Source: Lithobates sylvaticus
Taxonomy: Eukaryota > Chordata > Amphibia > Anura > Ranidae
Direction of reading: 5' to 3'
Assembly: GCA_028564925.1 (NCBI GenBank)
Contig: CM053031.1
Coordinates: 93,647,273 to 93,711,272 of the forward strand
Length of the DNA stretch: 64,000 nucleotides
Within the stretch, counting starts at the first letter, position 1. Each line of letters starts with the position of its first letter. A program made the position numbers and the translations under genes. The notes beneath the pieces were generated by a model, which saw nothing but the letters and a program-made list of their open reading frames with translations, made no database searches and had not been told where the DNA came from. Positions 45,996 to 56,987 of this stretch are shown piece by piece.

Positions 45996-46817
45996 TAGAC
46001 ATGTGCACAACAAAAAAATTAGTTTTTTTTCATTTCCGTCCATTCGTAACGATTCGTACATTCGTAAGTCGTCGTTGTTCGTATTCGTAACGATTCGTAA
46101 GAGTTATTTTTTCGTTGATTCGTTTTTTCGTTAGTTTAATTTTCGGACGCATTCGCATTTATTCGTACATTCGTAACATTCGTAGATTCGTAATCGGAGC
46201 ATAATTCATAATTTGATGTAATGTGTATGCTATTATTACATTTTAATAATTTACGAATCGGAAAAAAAAGTTACGAATCGAAAAAAAAAAAGTTACGAAT
46301 CGAAAAAAAAACTTACGATTGTACGAATTTTTTGGTTCAATAGAGACACGGAAAATTACAAATCGAAAAAAAAAAAAGTTACGAATTGAAAAAAAAAGAT
46401 ACGAATTGAAAAAAAAAGTTACGAATCTAAAAAAAAGTTACGAATGTACGAATTTTTTGGTTCAATAGAGACATGGAAAATTACGAATCGAAAAAAAAGT
46501 TACGAATGTACAAATTTTTTTGTTCAATCCATTCGAAGCACGTTTAGCAGCACCATTGAAAGGGACACGGAAAATTACCATTTCAACAAAAAAAAAAAGT
46601 TACGAATGTACGAATTTTTTTTCGTTCGTTTTCGTTTTTCGGATTTTCTTCATTAGTACATTCGTTGTTTCTAATTTGTTTTTTTTCGGATTTTCGTTGT
46701 TTTTCGGATTCGTTCGATTCGAATGATTCGTTAATCGGATTCGTACGATTCGAACGATTCGTTACGATTCGTTATTCGGAAATAACGAAAAAAAACGAAA
46801 CGAATTGCACGTGTCTA
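45996..46817. mobile_element. hAT-like element with an ACGAATCG tandem array
   Basis: Ends TAGACATGTGCA and TGCACGTGTCTA with a perfect 8-bp duplication ATATTCAG on both sides (45988-45995 and 46818-46825). The interior is a diverged array of TTACGAATCGAAAAAAA units and their inverses (TTCGATTCGTAA-like) around a centre with TTGAAAGGGACACGG. No transposase. The 8-bp duplication supports hAT mobilisation even though the termini are not the usual CAGTG type. Confidence 0.88.
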
Positions 46818-46825
46818 ATATTCAG

Positions 46826-47376
46826 AAGTTTACTTTGAGTGTATAATGTGTTCACTTTGTTGTTCCAGGCTACATTTCAGTCCTGCATGTGTTTAGAATT
46901 TATAGGTTTTATAGATGTCAATTGCATTACTATGTGCAGGGATGGTAGTTAACATTGCTCTTGTATGTCATGTACTAGAACAATGTCCATTATCTCATTT
47001 GGACACCGGTGTAGATTCAGTTAAATTATTCACACATAGTGTAGAGAGCTGACAGACACTTAGTGCCTGTCATGAACATTTTCAGGTCACTACCGGGAAA
47101 AGCTCGTTATAACTGTTTGCTTTGGGAGTATGTATGTATTCTAGGTAGATCTACAAATACTCCCCACCTTTTTAGTACATTTGCTATGTAGAGATGACTC
47201 ATAATGCAGTTCTGTTTGCTCTTCCAGTAGTATACCCTAGTGGACTGTCATGCTGTGTTCTCTCAACCATATTGTAATTTATATATGAACAGAATACACT
47301 GATAGTCCACTTAATTCATGCACCTCAACATATTTTATATATTGACACTATTGGAGGATGATGACATAGATATTAA
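46826..47376. other. Unassigned, complex sequence
   Basis: No terminal repeats, motif or frame. It may be single-copy host DNA. Confidence 0.35.
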
Positions 47377-47829
47377 AGTGTTTGTGAAGGCTAAAGGTTT
47401 TTTTTTCCTTATGCATTTTCTGCATAAAGGTAAATAACCTTTTAGGTACAGCTACCCCCCCCCCCCCTAAATACTTACCTAAATCTGACCTTGGTCCAGT
47501 GCTGTGCTGCTGTCTCCCACCTTCCTCACTGGACTCGGTGAGAGTAGCAGGAGCCATTGGCTCTTGCTGCTGTCTACCAAATCCAGTGATGAGGGAGCAG
47601 GGGACGGGGCCGAGCTGCACTGTGTGCATCTAATAGGAAAACACACCGTGCAGCTTGCCAGTGAAGCCAGCACGTATACTGCCCATAGCAAGCAGCTTGC
47701 TGGGGGGGTACTCGGAAGCAAGAGAAGACAGAAATGCCAGCGGGGGACCCCAATAGTGGAGGATCATGGCTGCTCTGTGCAAAACCAGTACACAACGCAT
47801 GTAAGTATATGCTTTTTTTTTTTATCCTT
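47377..47829. mobile_element. TTAA element (AGTGTTTGTGAAGG type)
   Basis: TTAA at 47373-47376 before AGTGTTTGTGAAGG; the right end runs T-rich to TTAA at 47830-47833, which also starts the next element. The core includes GCAGGAGCCATTGGCTC and ACTGTGTGCATCTAATAGGA. It has a 13-C run at 47455-47467. Non-coding. Confidence 0.65.
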
Positions 47830-47833
47830 TTAA

Positions 47834-48287
47834 AGTGGTTGTAAACCCACTTTTTTTACTTCTACCTATAGGTAAGGCTTACCTATAGGTAGTGAAAATA
47901 GCTCCTAAACGTTCGCCATTTAGGAGATATTTTACTCGTAGTCCGCTGAAAATTCAAGTGGCGCATGTGCGGGGAAGAAACCAAACTAAGTGCCGTTTCT
48001 TCCCTAGCCTGTGCCGTTAATCATGGCTCCCGTGCGCAGGCGCGGGAGTGATGTCACGCGGCTCTGGCGAATCACAGTGCAGGAGTTCCGCGGCCTGGAA
48101 GGAAGAGGGGCCAGAAGATGGACGCTGCCTACACAGAGGGCATCGTTGGATTCTTTTGCAGGTAAGTGGCACATAATGGGCTAGTATGCAATGCATACTA
48201 GCCCATTATGCTTTTCAGTTGCAGGTTTTGCAGTGAGCAAAAGAGGAAGTAAAACCCATTAGGGTTTACTTCCTCTTTAATATCACT
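47834..48287. mobile_element. TTAA element (AGTGGTTGTAAAC type)
   Basis: TTAA at 47830-47833 and 48288-48291. Left end AGTGGTTGTAAACCCACTTT, right end GGGTTTACTTCCTCTTTAAT then ATCACT. Contains internal palindromes (ACCTATAGGTAAGG; CATAATGGGCTAGTATGCAA with its inverse) and a GC-rich centre with GCGCAGGCGCGGGAGTGATG. Non-coding. Confidence 0.85.
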
Positions 48288-48389
48288 TTAAACTCTGGTG
48301 GTAAAAGCTGCAAAAAATGTGTAAATCTAGAATAAGAAACACTGGAGTGTATTCCTGACACTCATTGCAACCGAAGAAATTATTGGGAT

Positions 48390-48625
48390 GAGACGAAGCC
48401 CGCCTCTGTCCGCCGGCTCAGCGGGAGATCTCTCCGTTGATTGGACAAGCCTCTCTCCGCTCACTGAGCGGGGAGGGGCTTGAAAATGTCTACAACCCGA
48501 TTACTGGACGTGAACGTCTGGATTTGGCGGATCGGACCGTCTAGTCACGACATGTCACTAGCTATAGCGATCCGCCGTCAAAACTGACAGGCGGATCTGA
48601 ACGGGCCTTCCGTGTGAAAGGGGCC
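48390..48625. mobile_element. Harbinger-like MITE, left end degraded
   Basis: The right end CGTGTGAAAGGGGCC precedes TTA (48626-48628). The interior has GCTCAGCGGGAGATCTCTCC and GCGGATCTGAACGGGCC, as in the element at 41932-42267. The left terminus is not recognisable. Confidence 0.65.
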
Positions 48626-49154
48626 TTACAGAACAAGTCTAGTACGACCGCTAGCTATGCTATCCCCGGGATCAACAAGAACGTTCATTGACAAGTGTCA
48701 TGATATGTGAATGTGTTTACATCAGGAATTTGTAAACAAATAAGACTGGAGTTGTTGCCCCATAACATGATTTTAGTTGTGTACCTTTCAACTGACTCAT
48801 CGGGGGATCCTTCTGCTTATAAGGTTTCTTGAAAAGTGTAGTGATCTGATGAAATGCAGGTGGCTCGGGCACAATACCAGGCATCTAATAGGGAGCACTG
48901 CTTGGCAAAGCAGAAAAACGCAGCCTGAAAGCACTTGTTGGGTGAGCCATGTTGCTGTTGGTCAGCTTTGTTCTTCTGTATATACCTTATGTATTTTGGG
49001 GGAAATGCCAGTAGTATTAAAGATTCTGTTATAGAGAGAAAGCTTGTAGTGAGGTAGGGTATAATTCAGAATGATGTGGGGGCTATGACATTCTAAAAAC
49101 AACTCCTAAACCGCACAAATGAATGCAGCTGTACATTCATTAACACAAAGTTAA

Positions 49155-49872
49155 AGTGATACTAAACGCACACTAATTCATTTACATTGTCCTTTGTATT
49201 TCTGGATGTGGATGATGGCACTGTAATTATTTTAATAAAACAAAAAAACTTAAGTACATTTTCCATAATCCTCTGCTGCTAGTCACATGTTCAAAATGAA
49301 AACAGCATTTTGGAAAACTGAGTAAAAATAAATATCAATGAACTGTTTAAATTGGCATACAAATATATATTTGATATCAAATCCTTTTTTATTTTGTGGA
49401 AATAACATGGTGTGCACAGATTTCTGCCAGTCACAGGCTGTGTCACAACCCTCCAGCCTGTGTCTTAGAATACGAGGGAGGTGAAGCCTCTATCAATCTA
49501 CATGTAATATCGCATCCCCCATTGTGCTTAGCTGGTTAGTGGGCACGGAGAAGGAGGGAGGGAGTGGGCTGTCATTTACCACTGTGTATACACCCACATG
49601 TGTGACTCTATATTAATATGGGCTGCTCAGATGTGATGGGGAGAAAATGTTCAGCATAGAAACTCACTGAAAGCTGAGCATGTGCAGAGTTGTCGCCACA
49701 GCTGCAAAATCCCCTATCTGAATTGGGGACATTAAGAGAAGGGGGCGATGAAAAGCAGCATTATCAATCAGGTTTTTTTGCAGAATACAGAAAACACATC
49801 TCTTAGTGAATATGAACAGCATGTAATACACCATTTATTGAGTTTTTTACGATGTGGGTTTAGTGACACTTT
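49155..49872. mobile_element. TTAA element (AGTGATACTAAACGC type)
   Basis: TTAA at 49151-49154 and 49873-49876. Ends AGTGATACTAAACGCACAC and GTGGGTTTAGTGACACT then TT are inverse with small differences. The core includes CTGAGCATGTGCAGAGTTGT. Its right TTAA is also the left TTAA of the next repeat. Confidence 0.85.
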
Positions 49873-49876
49873 TTAA

Positions 49877-50600
49877 CCACCTGAGACCCAGAGTACGTCA
49901 TATGACGTCTTTTTGGTCTCAGGGGTATATCTGAATGATGCCTGTAGCTACAGACATCATTCAGATATTGCCGGTTTCAGCCGGCGATTCCCTGCACCAT
50001 AAGAACGATCATAGCGGCTGTTCCGCCGCTTGATCGTTCTTACGCCCCCCCTCCCGCCGCCCTCCGGTGCTTCTACCGACTCACCGCTTCCATCGGTGAG
50101 TCGGACTCGGGATCCGCCGGCACCGGATGATGATCATAGAGATTTCCGGCGGACCAGATGGTCGCCGGAGTCTCTATGATCGTTCGGAGGCCGGGCGCGA
50201 TGTTATGACGTCACGCCCGGCCTCTGCATTCAAAAAAAACGGCGCCGCCTCCGCTGGGAAGCGGTGATCGTTTTTTTTTTTTTTTTTGGATTTTAGGCTT
50301 CCCAGCCTAGAGGTGAGATGTGGGGTCTTATTGACTATCTCACTGTAAATAGGTCCGATCATGTAATATTCCTATTACAAGGGATTTTTACATTCCTTGT
50401 AATAGGAATAAAAGTAATCAAATATTTATATTTTTTTTTTAAAGTTGTTGAACTAAAAAAATAAAGTAAAATGAACAATAAAAAGAAAAAAAAAAAAAAT
50501 TTAAAGCGCCCTGTCCCCGCGGGCTCGTACGCAGAAGCGAACGCATACGTAAGTCCCGCCCACATATGAAAACTGTTCAAACCACACATGAGGTATCACA
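49877..50600. repeat. Long TTAA repeat (CCACCTGAGACC start), right end lost
   Basis: Starts directly at the shared TTAA (49873-49876) with CCACCTGAGACCCAGAGTAC. Contains many short palindromes (AGAACGATCATAGCGG with TTGATCGTTCTT; TATGACGTCACGCCCGG) and ATTCCTATTACAAGGGATTT. It shares the interior with 52387-53404. Followed without a gap by another repeat of the same class. Confidence 0.75.
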
Positions 50601-50614
50601 TACAGGTATGTGAT

Positions 50615-51096
50615 TCTTAACCTGTTGCCGACCGCCCCACGTACATTTACTGCGGTGCTGGATCACATACAGGTATGTGATTCTGCACTTCTGGGTCTGG
50701 ATTATTCATGCCATCGGCGACCCGCTCCCGCTGTAATTGGGCAGTGTACATGCTGTTCTGTGACCAGGGAAAGCAGTGATCTTGTGTTTCTGCTAAACAG
50801 AAACACAGATCTCTGCCTTCCCACAGGATGCACTCCCTAGAAACACATTTAACCCTTTGATCGCCCCTATGTTAACCCCTTCCCTTCTAGTGCCAGTACT
50901 GTGACAGTGCATATTTTTGAGCCCTGGTCACTGTATTGGTGTCACTGGTCTCCAAAAAGTGTCAGTCAGGTGTCTGATTTTTCCACCGCAATATCGCAGT
51001 CAATGTTGCTGATTGCCGCCATCAATAGTAAAAATTCCAAAAATATATCCCATAGTTTGTAGACTCTATAACTTTTGCGCAAACCAATTAATCTGC

Positions 51097-51142
<46 letters not shown>

Positions 51143-51487
51143 TAACCAAAAAGGTAGCAGAATACATATTATTAATGAAGTTTGATTTTCTACATTCTTT
51201 TTTATTGGGCATGTTTTATAGCAGAAGGAAATATAATTTTTTTTTCAAAATTGTCAGATTTTTTTTTTTTTTTACAGCGCAAAAAATTAAAACCACAGAA
51301 GTTATTAAATACCACAGAAGTTATTAAATACCAAAAGAAAGCTCTATTAGTAGGAAAAAAAGGACATACATTTTTTTTGGGTACAGCGTTGCATGACAGC
51401 GCAATTGTCAGTTAAAGTAACGCAGTGCAGTATCGCAAAAAATGGCCTGGTCATGAAGGGGGTTAAACCTTCCAGAGTTGAAGTGGT
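50615..51487 (-). repeat. TTAA-ended dispersed repeat, inverse of 3120-3662
   Basis: Begins near TTAACCTGTTGCCGACCG and ends GAGTTGAAGTGG before TTAA. Shares ACTTTTGCGCAAACCAATTA, GCTCTATTAG and CAATTGTCAGTTAAAG with the 3.1-kb and 36-kb copies. A run of 42 T lies at 51099-51140. A small tandem duplication of GAAGTTATTAAATACCACA occurs near 51300. Confidence 0.75.
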
Positions 51488-51556
51488 TAAATGAAAGCAG
51501 TGTGCTCTGTGTAAATACCTGAATTACATTTTTTGTTCACTTCATATGGGTTATAC

Positions 51557-51698
51557 CAGTGTTTCTCAACTCCAGTCCTCAAGGTGCCCCAACAGGTCAT
51601 GTTATAAGTTTCTCTATTTTGCACAGGTGAGTTGATCAGTTTCACTGCCTTTCACAACCTTGGGGCGCCTTGAGGATTGGAGTTGGAGAAAAACACTG
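51557..51698. mobile_element. hAT MITE, 142 bp
   Basis: CAGTGTTTCTCAACTCCAGT at the left; the right end is TTGGAGAAAAACACTG. A perfect 8-bp duplication GGTTATAC lies at 51549-51556 and 51699-51706. Arms share CCTCAAGG.GCCCC. Non-coding and comparatively recent. Confidence 0.95.
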
Positions 51699-51709
51699 GG
51701 TTATACATT

Positions 51710-52382
51710 ACCATACAAGTCTATGGGAATGCCAAATCTATCAGAAACAGGTCAGGCTTAGGCAAATGATGTCCTACAACCCAGGATTCTTCAGGGATTT
51801 TCTTGGCAAATGTACCCTCCTGCCTGCCTGATCTAAGGGCAGATGGATTCAAGGAAGTAAATGCTACGTAAATCATCCGCCCTTACTCAAGATGGCCACA
51901 GCCAGAAATGCTAGAGGGTGTTTTTCAAAGTGATTTTTCAGCAAAATAAAGCAAAGAGACATGAATGGATGGGCGAGTTTGCTTTGAATATAAATAAAAG
52001 GTGTACCAAAGGATCTTATATTGGTGAAAAAGGACAGAAGTTGCAAGCGAGGATGAATTTGCACAGACATACCATCAAGGAACACACCTGTGGGGACGTA
52101 ACGTCTCACAACTGGACCACACTATAAAAGACCTCAATGTTCTAGTTCTTAAAGAGAATTTCAGAACTATCCAGGAAATGAAAACTTTTGAACTAAGAAT
52201 ACTTTTTTGACACAAAAAAAAAATGATCCTACAGTTTTACGACCCCCTCTTTGACTGTCACCCCCACCCCAGTATATAGAGCTCCCTCTGTCTTATCTCA
52301 CTAACTATGCTAGTTTTATTACCATGTACATTTGTTTGTGTGTGTTTTCTTTTTTTCCTTTCCCTCAGAGATTGTTTTTTTT
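51710..52382. other. Unassigned stretch
   Basis: No terminal repeats or recognisable coding motif. A 69-codon frame at 51918 (KRHEWMGEFALNINKRCTKG) has no match that I know. Confidence 0.35.
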
Positions 52383-52386
52383 TTAA

Positions 52387-53404
52387 CCACTTCGTGCCCG
52401 CGCTATAGACGAAAGACGTCTACAGCGCGGACGCCAATTGCCGGGAGGGTGTCCCTGGACGTCCTCCTGTTTACTTACCCTCTGTGCGCCACCACGGGTG
52501 CACATCGGGGAAGTTCTGTGTTGGCCGTGTCCCTTGGACACAGCCAATCACAGATCGTGCTAAATGGCCAATAACATTTAGCACTCGATCTGCGTGTCCA
52601 ATGAGAGGTGATCTCATATGTAAACATATGAGATCATCTCTCATCGCCGGCTCTTCCTCCTCACACAGAGACCGCGTGTGAGGAGGGAGAGCTTCCGTGC
52701 TGCAGCGTCAGTGAAACGTAAGTGAACACACAGTGCCACACTAACACAGTGAAACACACACTATACACATGCCCACCTGTCCCCAGTGCCACCTGTGAGT
52801 GCCATCTGTCCCCAGTGCCACAAACTTTTACCCTCAAAAATCTCCATAGGTGACGTTTAAAAAATTCTACAGGTTGCATGTTTTGTGTTAGTTTTTTTCT
52901 ATTTTTTTTCTTATTTTTTTTACTTGATTTTTTTTTTTTACTGTTTTTAAAAAAAAAAATGGGTCACTTTTATTCCTATTACAAGGAATGTAAACATCCC
53001 TTGTAATAGAAAAAAAAACATGACAGGTCCTCTTAAATATGAGATCTGGGGTCAAAAATTCCTCCGATCTCATATTTGGACAAAAAATAAAAATTGTCAT
53101 TTGAAAAAATGTGTCTTTAAGAGGTATGGGCAGAAGTGACGTTTTGACGTCGCTTCCGACCTCCTATGGTATAGAGACGGGTGGGGGCCATCTTCGCCTC
53201 ACTCGTCTCCATACCAGGACCAGATCACCTCCGCCACTACCAACGGCTACGGTAAGTTTCGGAGGGCGCAGGAGAACGGCGGGAGGGGGGTGGGAGAGGA
53301 CCGGCTCCTGAAAAGATGGATCTCTCGGTTGTGGCAGCAGCTGCTGCCATTACTGAGATATCCATCTTCACAACGTATATCTACAGGAGCCGGTCGGCAA
53401 GTGG
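52387..53404. repeat. Long TTAA repeat, both ends present (1,018 bp)
   Basis: TTAA at 52383-52386 and 53405-53408; ends CCACTTCGTGCCCG and CCGGTCGGCAAGTGG are inverse in their outer six bases and partly beyond. The interior is a chain of local palindromes (AGACGAAAGACGTCT; ATGTAAACATATGAGATC; AATATGAGATCTGGGG with CCTCCGATCTCATATTTGG). No transposase. This is the best reference copy for the pieces at 8.6-9.7 kb and 49.9-50.6 kb. Confidence 0.85.
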
Positions 53405-53698
53405 TTAAGTGCACTTTGCATGAGGATGTGTTTTGTTCATTTTACATTTCAAAAGTTTATTACCCCATTAAAGTCTTTTTTCAGTGGAACCTGCTGTTTT
53501 TCCTGTACCTGCTCCTCAAGCAACTTCTATTCCTACATTATGTTTTATTTAAAAAAAAAATGGTAAATGCCTATACATAGATACTGTAGTTCCTCTAAGA
53601 TATGTGTTTTTCCTTTGGTGTATATAGACATGTGCAGTAGATTTATGGCTGCTTTTTAAAAGTTCTTGCGCATTGTATAAAAAGAGCAACTGGAAGTC

Positions 53699-54112
53699 TA
53701 ATGCTGCGTACACACGAGCAGAATGTCCGACAGAAAAAGTCAGACAGAAGCTTTTCATCGCATATTCCGATCGTGTGTATGCCTCATCTGACTTTTTTTT
53801 TTTTAATTCTGACGGACCTAGAAATGGAACATGTTCTAAATATTTCCGAAGGAACCAATTGCTATCGGGAAAACCGCTAGTCTGTATGCTGTTCCGACGG
53901 AACAAAAACGACGCATGCTCTGAAGCAAGTACGAGACGGAAGCTACTGGCTATTGAACTTTCTTTTTCTAGTCCCGTTGTACGTCACCACGTTCTTGACG
54001 GTCGGACTTTGGTGTGATCGTGTGTACGCTAGACAGTTTCAGCGGAATTCCGTCGGAAAAACCTTCAGAGTTTTTTTCCAACGAGAAAACCAGTCGTGTG
54101 TACAGGGCATTA
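53699..54112. mobile_element. Palindromic MITE (TAATGC.GCGTACACACGA type)
   Basis: Ends TAATGCTGCGTACACACGA and TCGTGTGTACAGGGCATTA. The interior alternates TCCGACAGAAAAAGTC-like and GATCGTGTGTATGC blocks in both orientations. Non-coding. It abuts the next MITE directly. Confidence 0.8.
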
Positions 54113-54546
54113 GGCCTCCTTCACATGGCCATTTATCTGCGTACACCAGATTCCAGCGGCAAGAATCTACAGATTCTTGCCGCTGGAATAAAATGTGTAT
54201 GCGAATAGCGGCAGACACTCAGCCTGTGCATAGTATTGACAGGCTGACAACAGCTGTTACTCTTGGCATGTAGCTGCACACCAAGCAGTTATCTGTGGTT
54301 AGCAATGCGTATCCGAGTCTGGACACAGTCGGATGCCTCTAGGTTAGGACATCCATCCCTAACCAGAGGTAACCGATTGGTGTTTGGCTACATGTGAACA
54401 GCGACAGCTGCTGTTAGCCTGTCAATACTTTGTACAGGCAGAGCGGTCAGCGCTATTCACATGCACCTGTCATTCCAGCTACAAGAACCTGCTGATTTTT
54501 TACACTGAAGTCTAGTGTATGTGGCTAAATGGCCATGTAAAGGAGG
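54113..54546. mobile_element. Palindromic MITE (GGCCTCCTTCACATGGCC type)
   Basis: Left GGCCTCCTTCACATGGCCAT and right ATGGCCATGTAAAGGAGG are inverse. Internal pairs include GACAGGCTGACAACAGCTGT and ACAGCTGCTGTTAGCCTGTC. Non-coding. Confidence 0.8.
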
Positions 54547-54962
54547 GTGTTGTGCTTCATTCACATGTCAGACATCATGCATATGTTTTTTTTTTTTTTG
54601 CGTGTTTTGCATGTCGCACTGTGCATAGAGCAGCCGATTCTTTGCAATGGACTTCTTTACACGTGACAAATATGGCAAAGTAGCTAATGCACCTTTTTTA
54701 AATTTCACACACTTTTTTTTACCTGCGTTTATTGCGACTTTTGTTGTTAAAATGTGTTGGCCACGCTTGGGGTGCTTTTAACCATAAATGACGCATGGTT
54801 TTGCACGTTACTTAAAAGCACACAAAATTGTGCAATTCTGCATGCATTCACACACTGATATAATGTGAATGCAGCCTTACAGAGAAATGTTTATTTATCC
54901 ATTAATATTTATATCAAAAGAATTTCAGCTAGACATATTCAACCAATAAAATAAATATTTGG

Positions 54963-55250
54963 CTATAGAATACAGTATGTCCTATTCTTAGGATCGGTGT
55001 ACAGTGATCCAGCAGATTTCTCAACTGTTATAGTTGTCATGCCTTTGCCAGAACATGGAATGTAGGACCTCTTAATAACACTCACATGTACTTGTTTAAT
55101 GTGGGGTTGTGTATTCATGAGAAGAGAGCTCTCAAACACCATATGTGACAGTTTAGTTCTTTTATTTTTTTGCACTATGGTTTTCAAGGCTTCACTTATT
55201 AAGTCAGTATCAACACTATCAGATGACAAACTTGTGTCTAATTCAGCCAT
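54963..55250 (-). CDS. Candidate host exon or chance ORF, 95 codons
   Basis: On the minus strand a 95-codon frame begins MAELDTSLSSDSVDTDLI and ends SLYTDPKNRTYCIL. It is complex, polar and free of low-complexity bias, unlike most frames in this window. It lies outside recognised repeats. Just upstream of the ATG the minus strand reads TTTTTTTGCTGACGTGACAG, a possible splice acceptor, and a GTGAGT donor-like site occurs inside at CAT/GTGAGT. I do not recognise the protein and see no domain. It may be the end of an unidentified gene, a decayed copy, or chance. Confidence 0.25.
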   Translation of the reverse strand: MAELDTSLSSDSVDTDLISEALKTIVQKNKRTKLSHMVFESSLLMNTQPHIKQVHVSVIKRSYIPCSGKGMTTITVEKSAGSLYTDPKNRTYCIL

Positions 55251-55605
55251 CTGGTTCTGTCACGTCAGCAAAAAAAGCCCTGTCTGCCACTGCTGGCCCC
55301 ACAATGTTATGTGCCCTTGTGATAGTGACCGATATCATGTCTGTGTTGTATCTATAATAGCCAATAATCTGTTATTTCCCACAATCTTCTTTAAAGGTTT
55401 TAATTTGTACGGTTTCAAAATCTAGTTTTTCCATTAAGCTCAAGAATTCTAGCACATGATGTTCTCCACTGCCTCAAACCCATTTCTCTATCCTGGGGCT
55501 CTGCTTCAGATAAGCAAATCATGTTACTAGCAAATAAATGATTGAATGATCTGTTGCTGACATCTTTCTGGCTCTTAATTTTTTGCTTTTTTATTTTATT
55601 TGCAG

Positions 55606-55638
55606 GATGTTGTATGGGGATTGAACTCCTTGTTTACA
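55606..55638 (+). CDS. Candidate 33-bp micro-exon
   Basis: A strong pyrimidine tract and acceptor (TTTTTATTTTATTTGCAG) precede 33 bases that are followed by the strong donor GTAAGT. In the first frame the bases encode DVVWGLNSLFT without a stop; another frame is also open. The segment lies in repeat-poor DNA. Both splice sites are close to consensus, but so short an exon cannot be assigned to a gene by eye and the pattern can arise by chance. Confidence 0.25.
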
Positions 55639-55799
55639 GTAAGTACAGATATAATAATGGTCTGGCTTTTCTGATTTATGTTTTGATAATGGATGGCAGT
55701 AAATGCTTTATTTATTTTACTTGTCCTTTTGTTTCTGCTGATAAAGCATACTGGTTGGAAAGGATACTGTCAAAGTTATAGTAAAAGGAAAAATATCTG

Positions 55800-56985
55800 A
55801 TTGAAAGGCACATTTCCCCTAGAAATGATAGGTCAGTTTAGTTTAGCAAATGTCCGTTTTCCTGCAGATCCTTTAACATTTAGGGTAGGTTGTCTGTATT
55901 TTTTTTAGTATTACTTCAGGTATTACTTCCTGAAAATGGTGTTTTAAGCATTGTACATTGCAGCCATTAGGCACTTGAAGGTGGAATAGAAGATCTTAAA
56001 GGAAATCCAAACTCGGGAGCAAAACATGTAATAAATTGCTTTCCCGTAAGGTCTCCGGCATGCTGTATGATGTTTGACCATGAGGATTTCTGGATGGGTT
56101 TTTAAGCGTTTGTGTTACACGTATTTGCGTGTATCTGCACATACAATTAATTCCCTGTGGCAAAATCTATGAATATTTATGCTCATGAGCATGTATTTGC
56201 ACTTACCGGCGCAAAGTACTAACTAGAAAAGCTGATTTTTTTTACTCAAGAATACACAACACTTTCTTACACACCTGGGGGTACAGGCACATTGTAAACA
56301 ATGGGCTGCATTTAAGATCAGTAAAAAAGCTTCAAGCTGCAGTTTACAAGAGGCCTTAGATGTGCTAGCTACATTTATTTTATTTTCTGTCTTTTTTCCC
56401 TGGTGATGATGCCAGTAACACAGTACCTGCACCAGAATGACTACACTCACTGCCCTGTGCCCAAGGAGAAGCAGATTTGTCATCCTAAGGCAAAACTACA
56501 GACCACATTCCCTCCTCTCTTAAGCTTAAAGGCAAAACTTTTTTTTCGTTTGTATAGAGTGGAGAGGGGTTTGTACCCCTGTCAGTTTGTATTTCTGTCT
56601 GTGCCCCGTTAAGGGGATTCACCCTCTCTATTTGTCCTGTTTGCCATTATCAATGAAAAGATTAAGCTGAAATAAGCTATATGTAGGTACCTCATCCATA
56701 ATTATCAGACAAAAAAATAAAATTAGAACCTTGCAGACTTTACTGGTACCAAAGAGGGACGGTAAAACATAAATAAAGTAAACTATTTCTTACAAAATAG
56801 TTTTTTAAAGACATTAATAAAACCATGAAATAGGTTATTCATTGGAAGATACAGGCCATACTGTAGAAGCTGCAACGGTATTTCTTTACTATGTATTGCT
56901 AGAGGTTGACGCGTTTCACAAGGACCTCAATATCTTGGTAGCAAAGATTGTTAGCATGCATCTCCTAGAACCCAATTAGAGATGG
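55800..56985. other. Repeat-poor stretch, nothing assigned
   Basis: No terminal repeats. GTTGACGCGTTTCACAAGG near 56907 resembles a motif common in dispersed frog repeats and may mark the edge of the palindromic block that follows. Confidence 0.35.
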
Positions 56986-56987
56986 TG

